Positions 36,450-47,053 of a stretch of 64,000 nucleotides of DNA are shown here, one piece after another. Origin of the DNA: Dasypus novemcinctus (Eukaryota > Chordata > Mammalia > Cingulata > Dasypodidae). The DNA is taken from the NCBI RefSeq assembly GCF_030445035.2, contig NC_080690.1:30344796-30408795 (forward strand), read 5' to 3'. The notes under the pieces are model-generated. The model made no database searches, was not told the DNA's origin, and saw nothing but the letters and a program-made list of their open reading frames with translations. The stretch's first letter is position 1. The number at the start of each line of letters is the position of its first letter. The translations under genes were made by a program, and so were the position numbers.

Positions 36450-36769
36450 GATTTCATTCCTTTCTACCACTGAATAATATTCCATTCTGTGTCTATACAA
36501 CATTTTATTTATCCATTCATCAGATGACAGGCACTTGGATTATTTCCATTTTTTGGCAATTGTGAATAATGCTGCTATGAACATTGGTAAACAAATGTCT
36601 GTTTCAGCACCTCTTTTCAATTCTTTTAGGTATATACCTAGTAGTTCTATATGGCAGTTCTATACTTAGCTTTCTGAGGAAACAGCAAATAGTCTTCCAC
36701 AGCAGCTGCCCTATTTTACAATGCAAATAGCAATGAATGAGTACAGTCATCCATTCCACATCTCTACTT

Positions 36770-37085
36770 TCCCCATTGTGGTTTTGATTATTGTGGGTTG
36801 GCATAAGAAATTAAATAGGAATTTTGGGTTAGTTTTGCAGAAGTTGCAGGTGATATGTGAAGTCCAGCAGACAACACAGAAAAAGTTTAGAAACTCAGAA
36901 ATGCACAAAAAATAGGTATAGTATTATATAATATTTAACCCAAATTTTATAATAAAGTAGTGTAAATAGCCCATAACAGAAAAATAAAAAGTCCAGACTT
37001 TTTCTCTGGTACAAATGGAGAGCCACACAGATTTTCCAGATCATGGGGATGCCATGCCCCTAATCTCAGCAATGTGGACGGGATA
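36770..37085. repeat. Unclassified insertion in L1 A ORF2
   Basis: L1 ORF2 antisense order breaks at ~36770 and resumes at ~37085 (ACCTCTCCAACATGATATTC). The ~300 bp between does not match ORF2, nor any other repeat I can name. Boundaries are approximate and no TSD was found. Confidence 0.4.
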
Positions 37086-37472
37086 ACTGTATTCTTATTT
37101 TACCTCTCCAACATGATATTCTCTGTTTCTCTGTTTTTTTTTTTTTAATAGCAACTTTTCCAACAGTTATGCAAGAGATCTCATTGTGCATTTGATTTGT
37201 GTTTCCCTGATGGTTAATGATGTTGAGCACATTTTCATGTGCTTTCTGGCCTCCTGAATATCTTCTTTGGAAAGATGCACGTTCAATACTTTTGCCCATT
37301 TTTTCATTAAGTTATTTGTCTTCTTGTTGTTAAATTAAAGATTAAAGCATTTATTTAATACTGGATATCAATCCTTTATCAGATATGTGTTTTCCATTGG
37401 GTAGTATGTCTTTTTACTTTCATGATAAAGTCCTTAAAGGAACAAAATCTTTTGATTTTAATGAAGTTTTAT

Positions 37473-37973
37473 TGTAGCAGATTGATACAGTTATGAATTC
37501 CAGAAATAGATATTGCATTATGTTTGTAATCTGATCTGTACCTGGGCATGACTGAGTTATGATTGGAGCTTTGATTGGGCCTGTCATTAGGGCATTGAGT
37601 CCCCATCCCTTGGTAAAAGGCAAGGCAAAGGACAGAGTTGAGGATTCTTAAAATTGGAATTTTTATGTCAGAGTTTGATGCTGAATTCTTAAGCTGGAGC
37701 CCTGCGTAAACAGACAGAGCCATTCACCTGATAGTCTACAGCTGACCTTGTGGAGAAAACAGAGGATCTAAGTCCAGAGGAACCCTGGAAGCCTGAACCC
37801 TCACAGACATCAGTAGCCATCTTGCTCCAACATGTGAAAATAGACTTTGGTGAGGGAAGTAACTTATCCTTATGGCCGGGTGTCTGTAAGCTCCTATTCC
37901 AAATAAATACCCTTAATAAAAACTAACCAATTTCTGGTATTTTGCATCAGCACCTTTTTGGCTGACTAATACA
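37473..37973 (+). mobile_element. Probable solo LTR (~500 bp)
   Basis: It interrupts L1 A ORF2 exactly between 'AATGAAGTTTTAT' and 'CTTATTTATCTATTTTTT', which are adjacent in L1. It starts TGTAGCAG and ends AATACA (TG...CA), with an imperfect 5 bp TSD (TTTAT/CTTAT). An AATAAA lies at ~37901. A related end is seen at ~27980-28025. There are no internal retroviral genes. ERVL/MaLR-type is the most likely class but is not proven. Confidence 0.5.
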
Positions 37974-38810
37974 CTTATTTATCTATTTTTTTCATTTTTT
38001 GCTTATGTCTTGGGTGTAAAGTATAAGAAAAAATTGTGTAGCACAAGTCCTGAAGATGCTTTCCTATATTTTCTTGTTGGAGATGGGTAGTCTAGCTCTT
38101 ATATTTAGGATTTTGATCCATTTTATAATGGTTTTTGTATATGATGTGAGGTATGGATCCTCTTTTCCTTTGCAAATGGGAATCCACTTTTCCCAGAACC
38201 ATTTGTTAAAGAAATTTTTCTTTCCCAATTGAGGTACTACTTGCCATCTTGTCAAAAATCAGTTAGCTATATATGTGAGGGCTGGTTTCTGAGCTGTTTA
38301 ACTTCTTCTAGAAATATTTTGTAGTTTTCTATGTACAAGTCTTTTCAATTCATTGTTAGATTATTCCTAGGTGCTTTATTCTTTTAGTTGCTATTATGAA
38401 TGCAATTTTTTTTTCTTGATTTCTTGTTCCAATTGTTCATTGCTTGTGTATAGAAACACTACTGATTTTTGACTGTTGATCTTGTACCCCACCACTTTGT
38501 TAAATTCATTTATGAGCTCTTGGGGCTTTGATTTGGCTTCTTCAGGATATTCTGCATGTAAAATAATATCATTTGTAAAAAGGGAAAGTTATAATTCTTC
38601 CTTTCCAATTTGGATGCCTTTTATTTCTTTTTCTTGCTTAATTGCTATGGCTAGAACTTCCAGTACAATATTGAATAACAGTGGTGACACTGGGCATCCT
38701 TGACTTGTTCCTGATCTTGGAGGGAAAGTTTTCAGTCTTTCAGCATTAAATAGGATGTTAGCTGTGAGCTTTTCCTAGATGCCCTTTATCATGTTGAGGA
38801 CATTTCCTTC

Positions 38811-39440
38811 CTTTTTTTTTTTTTTTTTTTTTAGGTATGAGGCTGATGCCAGATAGGTTTTATTATCTTAAAAAATAAATAATAGGAAATTAAGGTAAGT
38901 CATTCAAAATGAATGAGTTTTTTAAAGCTTCTATAATTCTTCAATGGCAGCATTTGGACCCACTGCCTAAGCCAGTTTTTACCCAACCAAGATGCTGGAA
39001 GGCAGAGCATACAGTAGTGCCCATCAAGCCCATGAGGGCAATGGATCCCAGGGCTCCTCGACCGCGCTTGCTGGGTTCCCCCATGTAATAGCCATAAGCA
39101 TAGAGAACTCGTCCAACAATCCAAGCCAAGCCCAAACCAGAAACTATACGCGGGTGGTAAACACCTCCAACAGCTAGAAAAAATAAGAAGGGAGGATACA
39201 CTTCTAACGTGTTCTGGTGAGCTCGCTGAATGCAGTTGAAGAGGTGCCCATTTTCTGGGTCCATGCTGTACATGGTTGGATACTCTACCTTGTACTTCTT
39301 GCGGGCCTTGGCCACGTTGACGGCCAGATGAGCTACCATTATGAAGCTGGCAGCACCAGTCAGAACCATGAAACCGTATTCCTTAGAGAGGACGGCCATC
39401 TTGGCTGGATCACCTTGGCTCTACTGGTGCAGACCGCAAG
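38811..39440 (-). mobile_element. MGST3: Processed retrocopy of MGST3 mRNA
   Basis: A whole insertion with hallmarks of L1-mediated retroposition. It has a perfect 15 bp TSD (GAGGACATTTCCTTC) at 38796-38810 and 39441-39455, and an A-tail (T-run 38812-38832). A polyadenylation signal AATAAA (reverse complement at 38858-38863) lies ~25 bp before the tail. It has ~41 bp of 5' UTR, a full intronless coding region and ~107 bp of 3' UTR. The target was ORF2 of L1 A, which reads collinearly across the insertion. Confidence 0.93.
38941..39399 (-). CDS. MGST3: Microsomal glutathione S-transferase 3 retrocopy, intact frame
   Basis: MGST3 is a MAPEG-family membrane enzyme of the ER and outer mitochondrial membrane, with glutathione transferase/peroxidase-type activity. 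The frame has 152 codons, the family's usual length, from [10 protein letters not shown] to the C-terminal KCCH. It has no stop or frameshift. Four hydrophobic stretches are visible (~residues 8-30, 68-90, 94-108 and 118-135). The signature '[16 protein letters not shown]' (~54-69) and 'YGYYMGEP' are present. From memory it differs from human MGST3 at only about 15 positions, mostly conservative. No promoter was seen, since the surroundings are dead L1. It is therefore either a young, still-open processed pseudogene or a retrogene; a parent gene with introns should exist elsewhere. Confidence 0.85.
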   Translation of the reverse strand: MAVLSKEYGFMVLTGAASFIMVAHLAVNVAKARKKYKVEYPTMYSMDPENGHLFNCIQRAHQNTLEVYPPFLFFLAVGGVYHPRIVSGLGLAWIVGRVLYAYGYYMGEPSKRGRGALGSIALMGLMGTTVCSAFQHLGWVKTGLGSGSKCCH

Positions 39441-39455
39441 GAGGACATTTCCTTC

Positions 39456-40740
39456 TATTCCTAGTGTTCTCAGTGTGTGTGTATTTGGTTGTTTTTATCA
39501 AGAAATGGTGCTGTATTTTGTCAAATTCCTTTCCTGTATTAGTTGAGATGATCATGTGTTTTCTCCCTTCATTTTGTTATTGTGGCACATTATATTAATT
39601 GATTTTCTTATTTTGAACCAAGCTTGCATGCCAAGGATAAATCCCTGTAGATAAAATATGCTGTTGTATCTGTTTGCTACTATATTGTTGTGGATTATAA
39701 AAATCTATATTCATAACAGATATTGGCCTGTAGTTTGTATTCTTGTGGTATCTTTATACATCTTGGATATAAAGGTGATGCGTATCTCTTAGAAGTAGTT
39801 AGGGAGTATTACCACCTCCATAATTTTTTAGAAGAGTTTGAGCAGAATTTGAGTTAATTCTTCTTGGAATGTTTGGTAGAATTCTCCTTGAATCATCTGG
39901 TCCAGGGTTTTTCTTTGTTGGGAGGTTTTTGATTACTGACTCAATCTCTTTACTAGTAATTAGTTTCTTGAGATTTTCTGTTTCTTCTTTAGTCAAGGTA
40001 GGTAGATTGTGTGTTCTCCAAATGAGTTGATTTCATGTAGATTATCTATTTTAGGCATACAGTTGTTCAAAGTATCCACTTATAGATCTTTTTATTTCAG
40101 TGGGGTTGATAATAATACCCCTTCTTCAATTCTGATTTTCTTTATTTGTAGCCTGTCTCTTTTTCTCTTTGTTAGTCTAGCTAAAATTTGTTGGTTTTGT
40201 TGATCTTTTCAAAGAATGAATGTTTTGTTTTGCAGATGCTACTTTTTTTTCTATTTAATTTATCTCCATTCTAATTGTTGTTTTTTCCCTTTGCTTCACT
40301 TTGCGGTGGTTTTAAGTTTTGTCTTCTTTTTTCTAGTTCTTCCAATTCTAAGGTTATGTCTCATATGATGCCTTTCTTCTTTATTGATGTAGGCTTTTAG
40401 AGCTATAGATTTCCCCTTCAATAATGCTTTTGATGAATCTCATAAGTTTTGGTATGTTGTATTTTTCATTTTCACTCACCTCAACATATATCTTAATTCC
40501 CCTTTTGATTTTCTCCTTAACCCATTGATTATTTAAGAGTATGTTGTTTAATTTCCACATATTTCTGAGTTTTCCCATTCTCAATCTCTTAATTGACTTC
40601 TAGCTTCATGCCTTTTGTGGTTGGAATATTGTATGATTTCAATAGTCTCTATTTATTGAGGCTTGTTTTGTGACCTAATATATGATGTTTTGACTTCCAT
40701 CACTGCAATAAGTGTTGCCCTGTATGCAAATTGGCAAGGC
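39456..40740 (-). pseudogene. L1 A ORF2, RT and linker region, degraded
   Basis: The antisense translation gives 'MTKEETENLKKLITSKEIESV' (shown here as MTKEETENLKK and LITSKEIESV) with 'KNLPTKKNPGPDD' at 39799-39996. 'WKLNNILLNNQWVKEKI' appears at 40381-40584. Both align with the L1 ORF2 linker and early RT at 1680-2350. Stops and shifts are frequent. Confidence 0.75.
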
Positions 40741-40960
40741 AACTACTTCCATCTTTTCCTCAGTGTCTACACCCTATCTTTTTCTTTTTTTCCCCCCTAA
40801 TTATTAAGCTTATCTTCACAAAAGTTTTGGGATCACAGTAATTCATATATATGATATACAGTACTCCACATATCCAACATAAAAACCCTTTTCTCTTCCA
40901 CAGCGATAATCTTTTTACATATTCATACTTGCATCTTGTATCTATCTTTCATCCCTTCAA
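40741..40960 (-). repeat. L1 3' UTR-like fragment inside L1 A
   Basis: 'CCCTAATTATTAAGCTT' and the following ~140 bp resemble the 3' UTR of copy D at 46011-46110, preceded by a similar TTTTC-rich stretch. ORF2 endonuclease order resumes at ~40980. It is probably a short insertion or gene-conversion patch; no TSD was identified. Confidence 0.45.
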
Positions 40961-41591
40961 ATCAATCTACCTATATCTTTGAATTTAAAATAAGGTCTCT
41001 TGAAGTCAGCATATAGTTGGGCCATGCTTTTTAATCCATTCTGCCAGTCACTGCTGTTTGATTGGATAGATTATCCATTTACATTTAAATACACTACTGA
41101 CATTACAGGTTTTCCTTCTGCTGTTTTGCTATGTAGCCTTTTAAAGTCTTACTTTTTTTTTTTTTGTCTTCACTTCTGTTAAAGCCTTCTTATAAATTTA
41201 TTTGCTTTCTTGTGTTTTACCATAATGAGTGCCTTCTCATTTCTATCTGGATATATTTTTCAACTGTTTTCCTTGTGATTAATCTAGGGTTAAAATTTAA
41301 CATCCTAAACATATAAAATCATATTTGGTTTGATACCAACTTAATTTCAATAGCATGCACATGTACTCTTCCTTTAGCACTCTGTACCCCACTATTTTTT
41401 GTACTAGTTACCACTTATATTTTTGTACATTGCTAGTCCAAAAACCTAGTTTTATCATTACTTTTAATGTATTTGCATTTTAGCACCTGTAGGAAGTAAG
41501 AAGTGGATTTATATACAAAACAGTACAATACAATAATACTGACATTTAAAATTATTGAAATGGTTACCTTTACCATAGGTCTTTCTTTCTT

Positions 41592-42941
41592 TTTTTTTTA
41601 ATTAAAATTATTTATTTTTACGAATTACATTAAAAAAATACGTGGTCCCAATCAACCCCACCGCCCCCACTCCCCACTCCCCCCACAGCAACACTCTCTC
41701 CCATCATCGTGAGACATCCATTGCACCCAGTAAGTACATCTCTGAACATCACTGCACCCCGTAGTCAATGGTCCACATCATAGCCCACACTCTCCCACGT
41801 TCCATCCAGTGGGCCCTGGGGGGTCTACAATGTCCTGTAATTGTCCATGAAGCACCACCCAGGACAACTCCACATCCCGAAAATGCCTCCACATCTCATC
41901 TCTTCCTCCCATTCCCCAAACCCAGCAGCCACCATGGCTACCCTTCCCACACCCATTCCACATTTTCTCTGTGGACATTGGATTGGTTGTGTCCATTGCA
42001 CATCTATGTCAAGTGGGGGCTTAGATTCCACATGGATACTGGATGCACTCCTCCTGCTTTCAGTTGTAGACACTCTAGGCTCCATGATGTGGTGGTTGAC
42101 CTTCTTCAACTCCATGTTAGCTGAGTGGGGTCAGTCCAATAAATCAAAGTGTAGGAGCTGAAGTCTGTTGAGGCTCTGGGCCTGGGTGTCTTATTATCAG
42201 TCCAGAGATTCAAATCCCCTAAATATATCTTAAACCCCAGCACCAACTACAATTCTAATAAAGTAGCATGCAAGTCTTGTGGGAAGAGATCCCCTCCGAG
42301 TTCGATTCCATCATGTAGAAACACCAGCTCCAAAGAAGGGCCATCTGCCATGACCATAGAACCCGTGGGTCTCTTTATCCCTCAGAAGAACCAATACCTG
42401 GGGTTGTATCTACTTTATCTGTCTCTTAGACTCTGCTCAGTTGTGCATAAGGGCATTCCTTCTGACAACCTCCAGACTCTTTTTTAGAGACTCATAGCCT
42501 TATAATCTCATTTCTCCTTTCCATTTCCCCCTTATATTAGGTCAAACAGCATTTTGAAGTCATGTTATTATATGTAGACAGGGATATTCTGCTGATCCGT
42601 ATTGAACCTTTAATTCAAGGTCATTTTCTAGTTGCATCTTCAGCTGGTATGTGGTAGTGATCCCTCGGTGCCAGGGAGGCTCATCCCCGGGTGTCATGTC
42701 CCACGTTGGGGGAATGCACTGCATCTACATGCTGAGTTTGGCTGTGAGAGTGGCCACATTTGAATAACATGAAGGCTGTCAGGAGGAAACTCTCAGGCAC
42801 AGTGCTACTCTAGGCCTTGTTCTTATTGCAGATGTATAGGCTCAAAAGCATAGCCATTAGTATCAGGAACCCACTGTTGGGCCCTCCTTCCTTCCTGGTT
42901 CTTGCCGTTGCCCCTGGCGGACTGCCGCTGCTCCCCAGGGT
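41592..42941 (-). mobile_element. L1 copy C, 5'-truncated 3' UTR insertion
   Basis: A perfect 19 bp TSD (CCATAGGTCTTTCTTTCTT) occurs at 41573-41591 and 42942-42960. The T-run at the low end is the A-tail. All ~1350 bp are L1 3' UTR. It sits in the ORF1/ORF2 junction of L1 A. Its 104-codon frame (41825-42115) is open, though it starts at an internal Met. Confidence 0.92.
41825..42115 (-). other. Conserved L1 3' UTR open frame (copy C)
   Basis: The frame shares 'MELKKVNHH', 'MEPRVSTTESRRSASSIHVE' and 'PGWCF' with the frame at 6848-7162. Product unknown. Confidence 0.3.
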
Positions 42942-42960
42942 CCATAGGTCTTTCTTTCTT

Positions 42961-44249
42961 TATGCTGCTTTGAACCACTGTCTAGTGCCTTTCATTGTAG
43001 TCTGAAGAATTCCTTTTAGCATTGCTTATAGGGCAGGTCTCGTGGTGAGGTACCTGTGTTTTTCTTATTTTGAGAATATCTTACTTTCTTTTTCATTTTG
43101 AAAGAGAGCCTCACCAGATATAAAATTCTGACTACCAGTTGTTTTCCTTCAGCAGCACTGCAAGTATTTCAACCCTCTACCTCTTACTTTCTTTGCTTCT
43201 GATACTAAATCAGAACTCAATCTTATTGGAATTCCCTTCAATGTGACAGGTTGCTCTTCCCTTAAAATTTTTAAAACTCCCCTCTTGCATTTCACATTTG
43301 ATTGTATAATTAATATATCATAAAGTATATTTTTCTTCAGGTTTAGTGAATTTCTTGGATGTGTATATTCACATCTTTTGCTATGAAGTTCTCTTTCATT
43401 ATTTCTTTTATTATTCTTTTTGCACTGTTCTTTCTTTCTTCTCTTCTTCTGGAACTCTCATAGCATGTATCTTGGTGTGTTTGATGGTGCTCTATAGCTG
43501 TCTTAGGGTATTTTCACTTTTAATACTGAAATTTTTCTTCCTGCTCCTCAGCCTGACTCAGTTTAAGAATGTTGTCTTCCAGTTCACAGATTCTTTCTTC
43601 TGCAAGCTCCATTATGCTCTTGTAACTGTTCTGGGCACTTTTCACTTCAGTTTTTGTGGTCTTCAACTCCAGTAGTTCTGTTTGGTTACTTTTTAAAATT
43701 TCTATTTCTTTACTTAGGATTCTCATATTGCTCATTCATTATTTTCCTGATATCCAAGAGTTCTTTTTCTGTGCTTTCCTTCACATTCTTAAGCATTTTA
43801 AACACCATTGTTTTAAGGATTTGTTCAGTATGTCCAGGTTCTTTATTGGTGATTTCTGTATTTTTAACCTCTTCCTTTGGATAGGTCATCATTTCCTGTT
43901 TCTTTGTCTTGTACTTTTATGGCACTCTGTACATTTTTAATATTTAAAAATTTTAATTCTGTAATTTACTCCCTGGAATGATTGTTTCTGTCTTTGTAGC
44001 CAACTGATGATTAGACAGAGATTTTCTTGAGCTCTAGCTCTCCTATCAGGCAGGTCTACACAAGGTGGATGTACCGTGTAGGGTTTTACCTATCTTACTT
44101 GGCCTCTGTCTTGTCCTGGGCTTTTACTTGTTAATTGTTTTAGAGCTCCCCTATTTACAGAAGCTTGGTTGTCCCTTCTGTTTTCCAGGGAAAAACCTCC
44201 TCCTCCCGGGTGTGGGAAGCCAGCAACCTTTTGTCCCAGACTAACTGCC
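42961..44249 (-). pseudogene. L1 A ORF1 and start of 5' UTR, degraded
   Basis: The antisense translation at 43520-43735 contains 'IMELAEERICELEDNILKLS', matching the ORF1 coiled coil at 165-230 (LEEAEQRISDVEDSTLEIKQ). Upstream antisense sequence to ~44249 is 5' UTR and continues at 49965 beyond the L1 D insertion. Confidence 0.7.
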
Positions 44250-44503
44250 TTTATAGTTTCTTTTTTTTTTTTAATTGACTTTGTAATAATATTACATTAA
44301 AAAAATATATATATATATGAGGTCCCATTCAACCTTGCCACCCCCACCCCACCTCTCTCCCCCCAGCAACACTCATTCCCATCATCATGACACAGCCATT
44401 GCACTTGGTAAGCACATCCCTGGGCACCACTGCACCTCATGGTCAATGGTCCACATCATGGCCCATACTCTCCCCCATTCCATCCAGTGGTCTCTGTGAG
44501 GAT

Positions 44504-44818
44504 TTACAATGTCCGGTGACTGCCCCTGAAGCGCCATCCAGGGTAGCTCCATGTCCCAAAGACGCCACCACTTCTCATCTCCTCCCACCTTTCCCCATAC
44601 CCATCAGCCACCATGTCCACTTTTCCCAATCCAATGCCACCTTTTCTATGTGGACACTGGATTGGTTGTGTCCATTGCACCTCTATGTCAAGAGGAGGCT
44701 CAGATTCCACATGGTTACTGGATGCAATCCTCCTGCTTTCAGTTGTAGGCACTCTAGGCTCCATGGTGTGGTGGTTGTCCCTCTTCAACTCCATCTTAGC
44801 TGAGTGTGGTGAGTCCAA
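44504..44818 (-). other. Conserved L1 3' UTR open frame (copy D), 104 codons
   Basis: Same length and start context as 6848-7162. Differences are scattered substitutions without any shift. Product unknown. Confidence 0.35.
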
Positions 44819-45260
44819 TGAATCAGACTGTAGGTGCTGGAGTCTGCTGAGGCTCAGGACCTGGCCATCACACTCTCAGTCCAGAGATTCAAATCCCCCA
44901 AGTAAATCCCAAACCCCAACACCAACTGCACCTCCAGCACATTAGCATGAAAGTCCCATGAAGAGAGATCCCATCTGAGTCCAGATTCATCACACATAAA
45001 CACCATTTCCAAAGAGGGGCCATCTGACCTGTAGTTAACCCCATCGGCCATGACCATAACTCCCACGGGTCTCTTTAGCCCTCAAAGGAACCAATACCTG
45101 GGGGTTGTATCTGCTCTATTTGTCTCTCAGACCCCACTCAGTTGTGCACAAGGGCAATCCTTCTGACAGCCTCCAGACTCTTTTTTAGAGACTCATAGCC
45201 ATATAAACTCATTTCTCCTTTCCATTTCCCCCTTATATTAGGTCAAACAGCATTTTAAAG

Positions 45261-45461
45261 TCATGTTATTTTATGTAGACAGGGATATTCTGCTGATCCG
45301 CATTGAACCTTCCGTATAAGGTCATTTTCCAGTTGCATCATCAGTTGGTAGTTGATAGTGGTCCCTCGGTGCCAGGGAGGCTCATCCCCGGGCGTCATGT
45401 CCCACGCTGGGGGGAAGGCATTGCATTTACATGCCGAGTTTGGCTTCGAGACTGGCCACAT
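45261..45461 (-). other. 66-codon open frame in L1 D 3' UTR
   Basis: Same length as the frame at 6205-6405, sharing 'TPGDEPPWHRG' and 'GSAEYPCLH'. Product unknown. Confidence 0.3.
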
Positions 45462-45972
45462 TTGAGTAACATGAAGGCTGACAGGAGGAAATTCCCAGGC
45501 ACAATGCTGCTCTAGGCCTTGTTCTTATTTCAGGCCCATCAGCTCACAAGCATAGTCATTAGCATCAGGGGCTCACTGTTGAACCCCCATTCCCCCCCGG
45601 TCCCCACCGCTGCACCTGGGAGACTGTCGCTGCTCCCCTAGGGACCATGACAGAGCACCACTGGCCAGGAACCCAGTACCCCCCTGCTGTGGTTTTTAAT
45701 TGTTGCCACTATGAGTATATCCAAACATTACCATGCACCCTGGACATATGTTCTGTATAGCTCCCTGTCAGCCATATATCACCTGTCAATGGTATCCCAT
45801 ACCAGTATCCCTCCATTGCCATTGTTGAACCACTCTGTGATCCAGAACTCCCTGAAATTTGAAGCCCAATATAATGTCAGGGTCCCTTACTAGGAAATGG
45901 CATATAGCGATGGGTTTAAAGGTTAGATAAAGAATACGTGTTGACTTGGAAAAAATTCTACATCCTATCTTT

Positions 45973-45980
45973 TTCTTTTC

Positions 45981-46004
<24 letters not shown>
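45973..46004. repeat. (TTTTC)n microsatellite in L1 D 3' UTR
   Basis: About six TTTTC units followed by a T-run. A short related run is at ~40764 in another 3' UTR-like fragment, so it originates inside the element. Confidence 0.85.
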
Positions 46005-46011
<7 letters not shown>

Positions 46012-47053
46012 CCCTAATTATTGAGCTTCTCTTCACAGGAGTCCTAGACCACAGCAATGCATATATATAATATACAGCACTCCCATACATCCACCACAAA
46101 ACCTTTTCCCTTCCACATCGATACTCTTACACCCTATTCACATCGTATTTACTTAACGTGATGTACAGAGTCTAAGACAATAGCTTTCTAACAAGGTGAC
46201 ATCTGTGCTTACATTGTGGTGCATACTTTAGGATACACAGTTTTTTACATTCTTAGTTATCCTATGTTTTACATTATGGTTTACATTATCAGTCTGTCAT
46301 CTCCTATATGTTATGGTGTAATATTACATGTTTTATATCCATCCTTGTGTACTCTCATGAAACTCCTCTCTTACCCCCCATTTACCTTGGTTCCACACAT
46401 TTAATGTCCATTTTCCCTTCCACCTTGGTGCCCACAGTGACAGCCAACCTCCGTTTCCCGAGGAGCCACTTCCAGAGATAGATGGAATAGTGTTCAGGGC
46501 CTAACTTGCTCAACTGCCCCAATGCCCTGGGAGCCACCCTTTCTCTCGAGGGATACAGTTCCCTCTATTTGATGGCATTAGTCCTCCCCAGGATGTGGGT
46601 CCACCCCCACTCTCACTACTTGGGTTTCTACCCCATGGTGTCACCCACTCTGGCAGAATGAGCATTTAGACATTCCCCAGGAGCCCGTCCTGCATCAGAC
46701 CCTCCCCTCCGAGCATTCTAAACAGGTAACCCTCTTTATTATATTTTGATATGATTTTCTCGGCATTTTACTCTCCACAAACACCTGACCCTCTCCTGTG
46801 TTCGTATGCTAACCCTCCCTCCCCCCACTTTTGGGCAATGTTACCCATCCGCCCCTCCCCAGCCACCCTCAAACCCGCAAAGCCCCAACCAAAGGCAACC
46901 CCTTGCCCCCCTTTTATCTCTTTGTGTTCATACTTACCACCATCTCGTCTTAAATTCCACCCCTGCAGACATCAGCTCACATCCTTCCTCCACCCTCCGA
47001 TTTCCTGTAAGCCTATCGTTCAGTCTCTTGCTATCTAGGGCAGCTTGGTTATT

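Larger units (their letters stand above)
44263..47053 (-). other. L1 D 3' UTR (~2.8 kb)
   Basis: Collinear with 4754-7405. It has an additional ~140 bp at ~45870-46010, including a (TTTTC)n run at 45973-46004, that is missing between ~5780 and ~5790 in the first L1. It carries the 104-codon frame (44504-44818) and the 66-codon frame (45261-45461). Confidence 0.85.

Noticed and set aside
41841..42161. 106-codon plus-strand frame, similar to antisense frames at 6826-7146, 44387-44803 and 56967-57383
   Set aside because: It is the complement of the sense-strand 104-codon L1 3' UTR frame. Two overlapping frames share the same conserved copies, and the sense one fits the element's transcript direction better.
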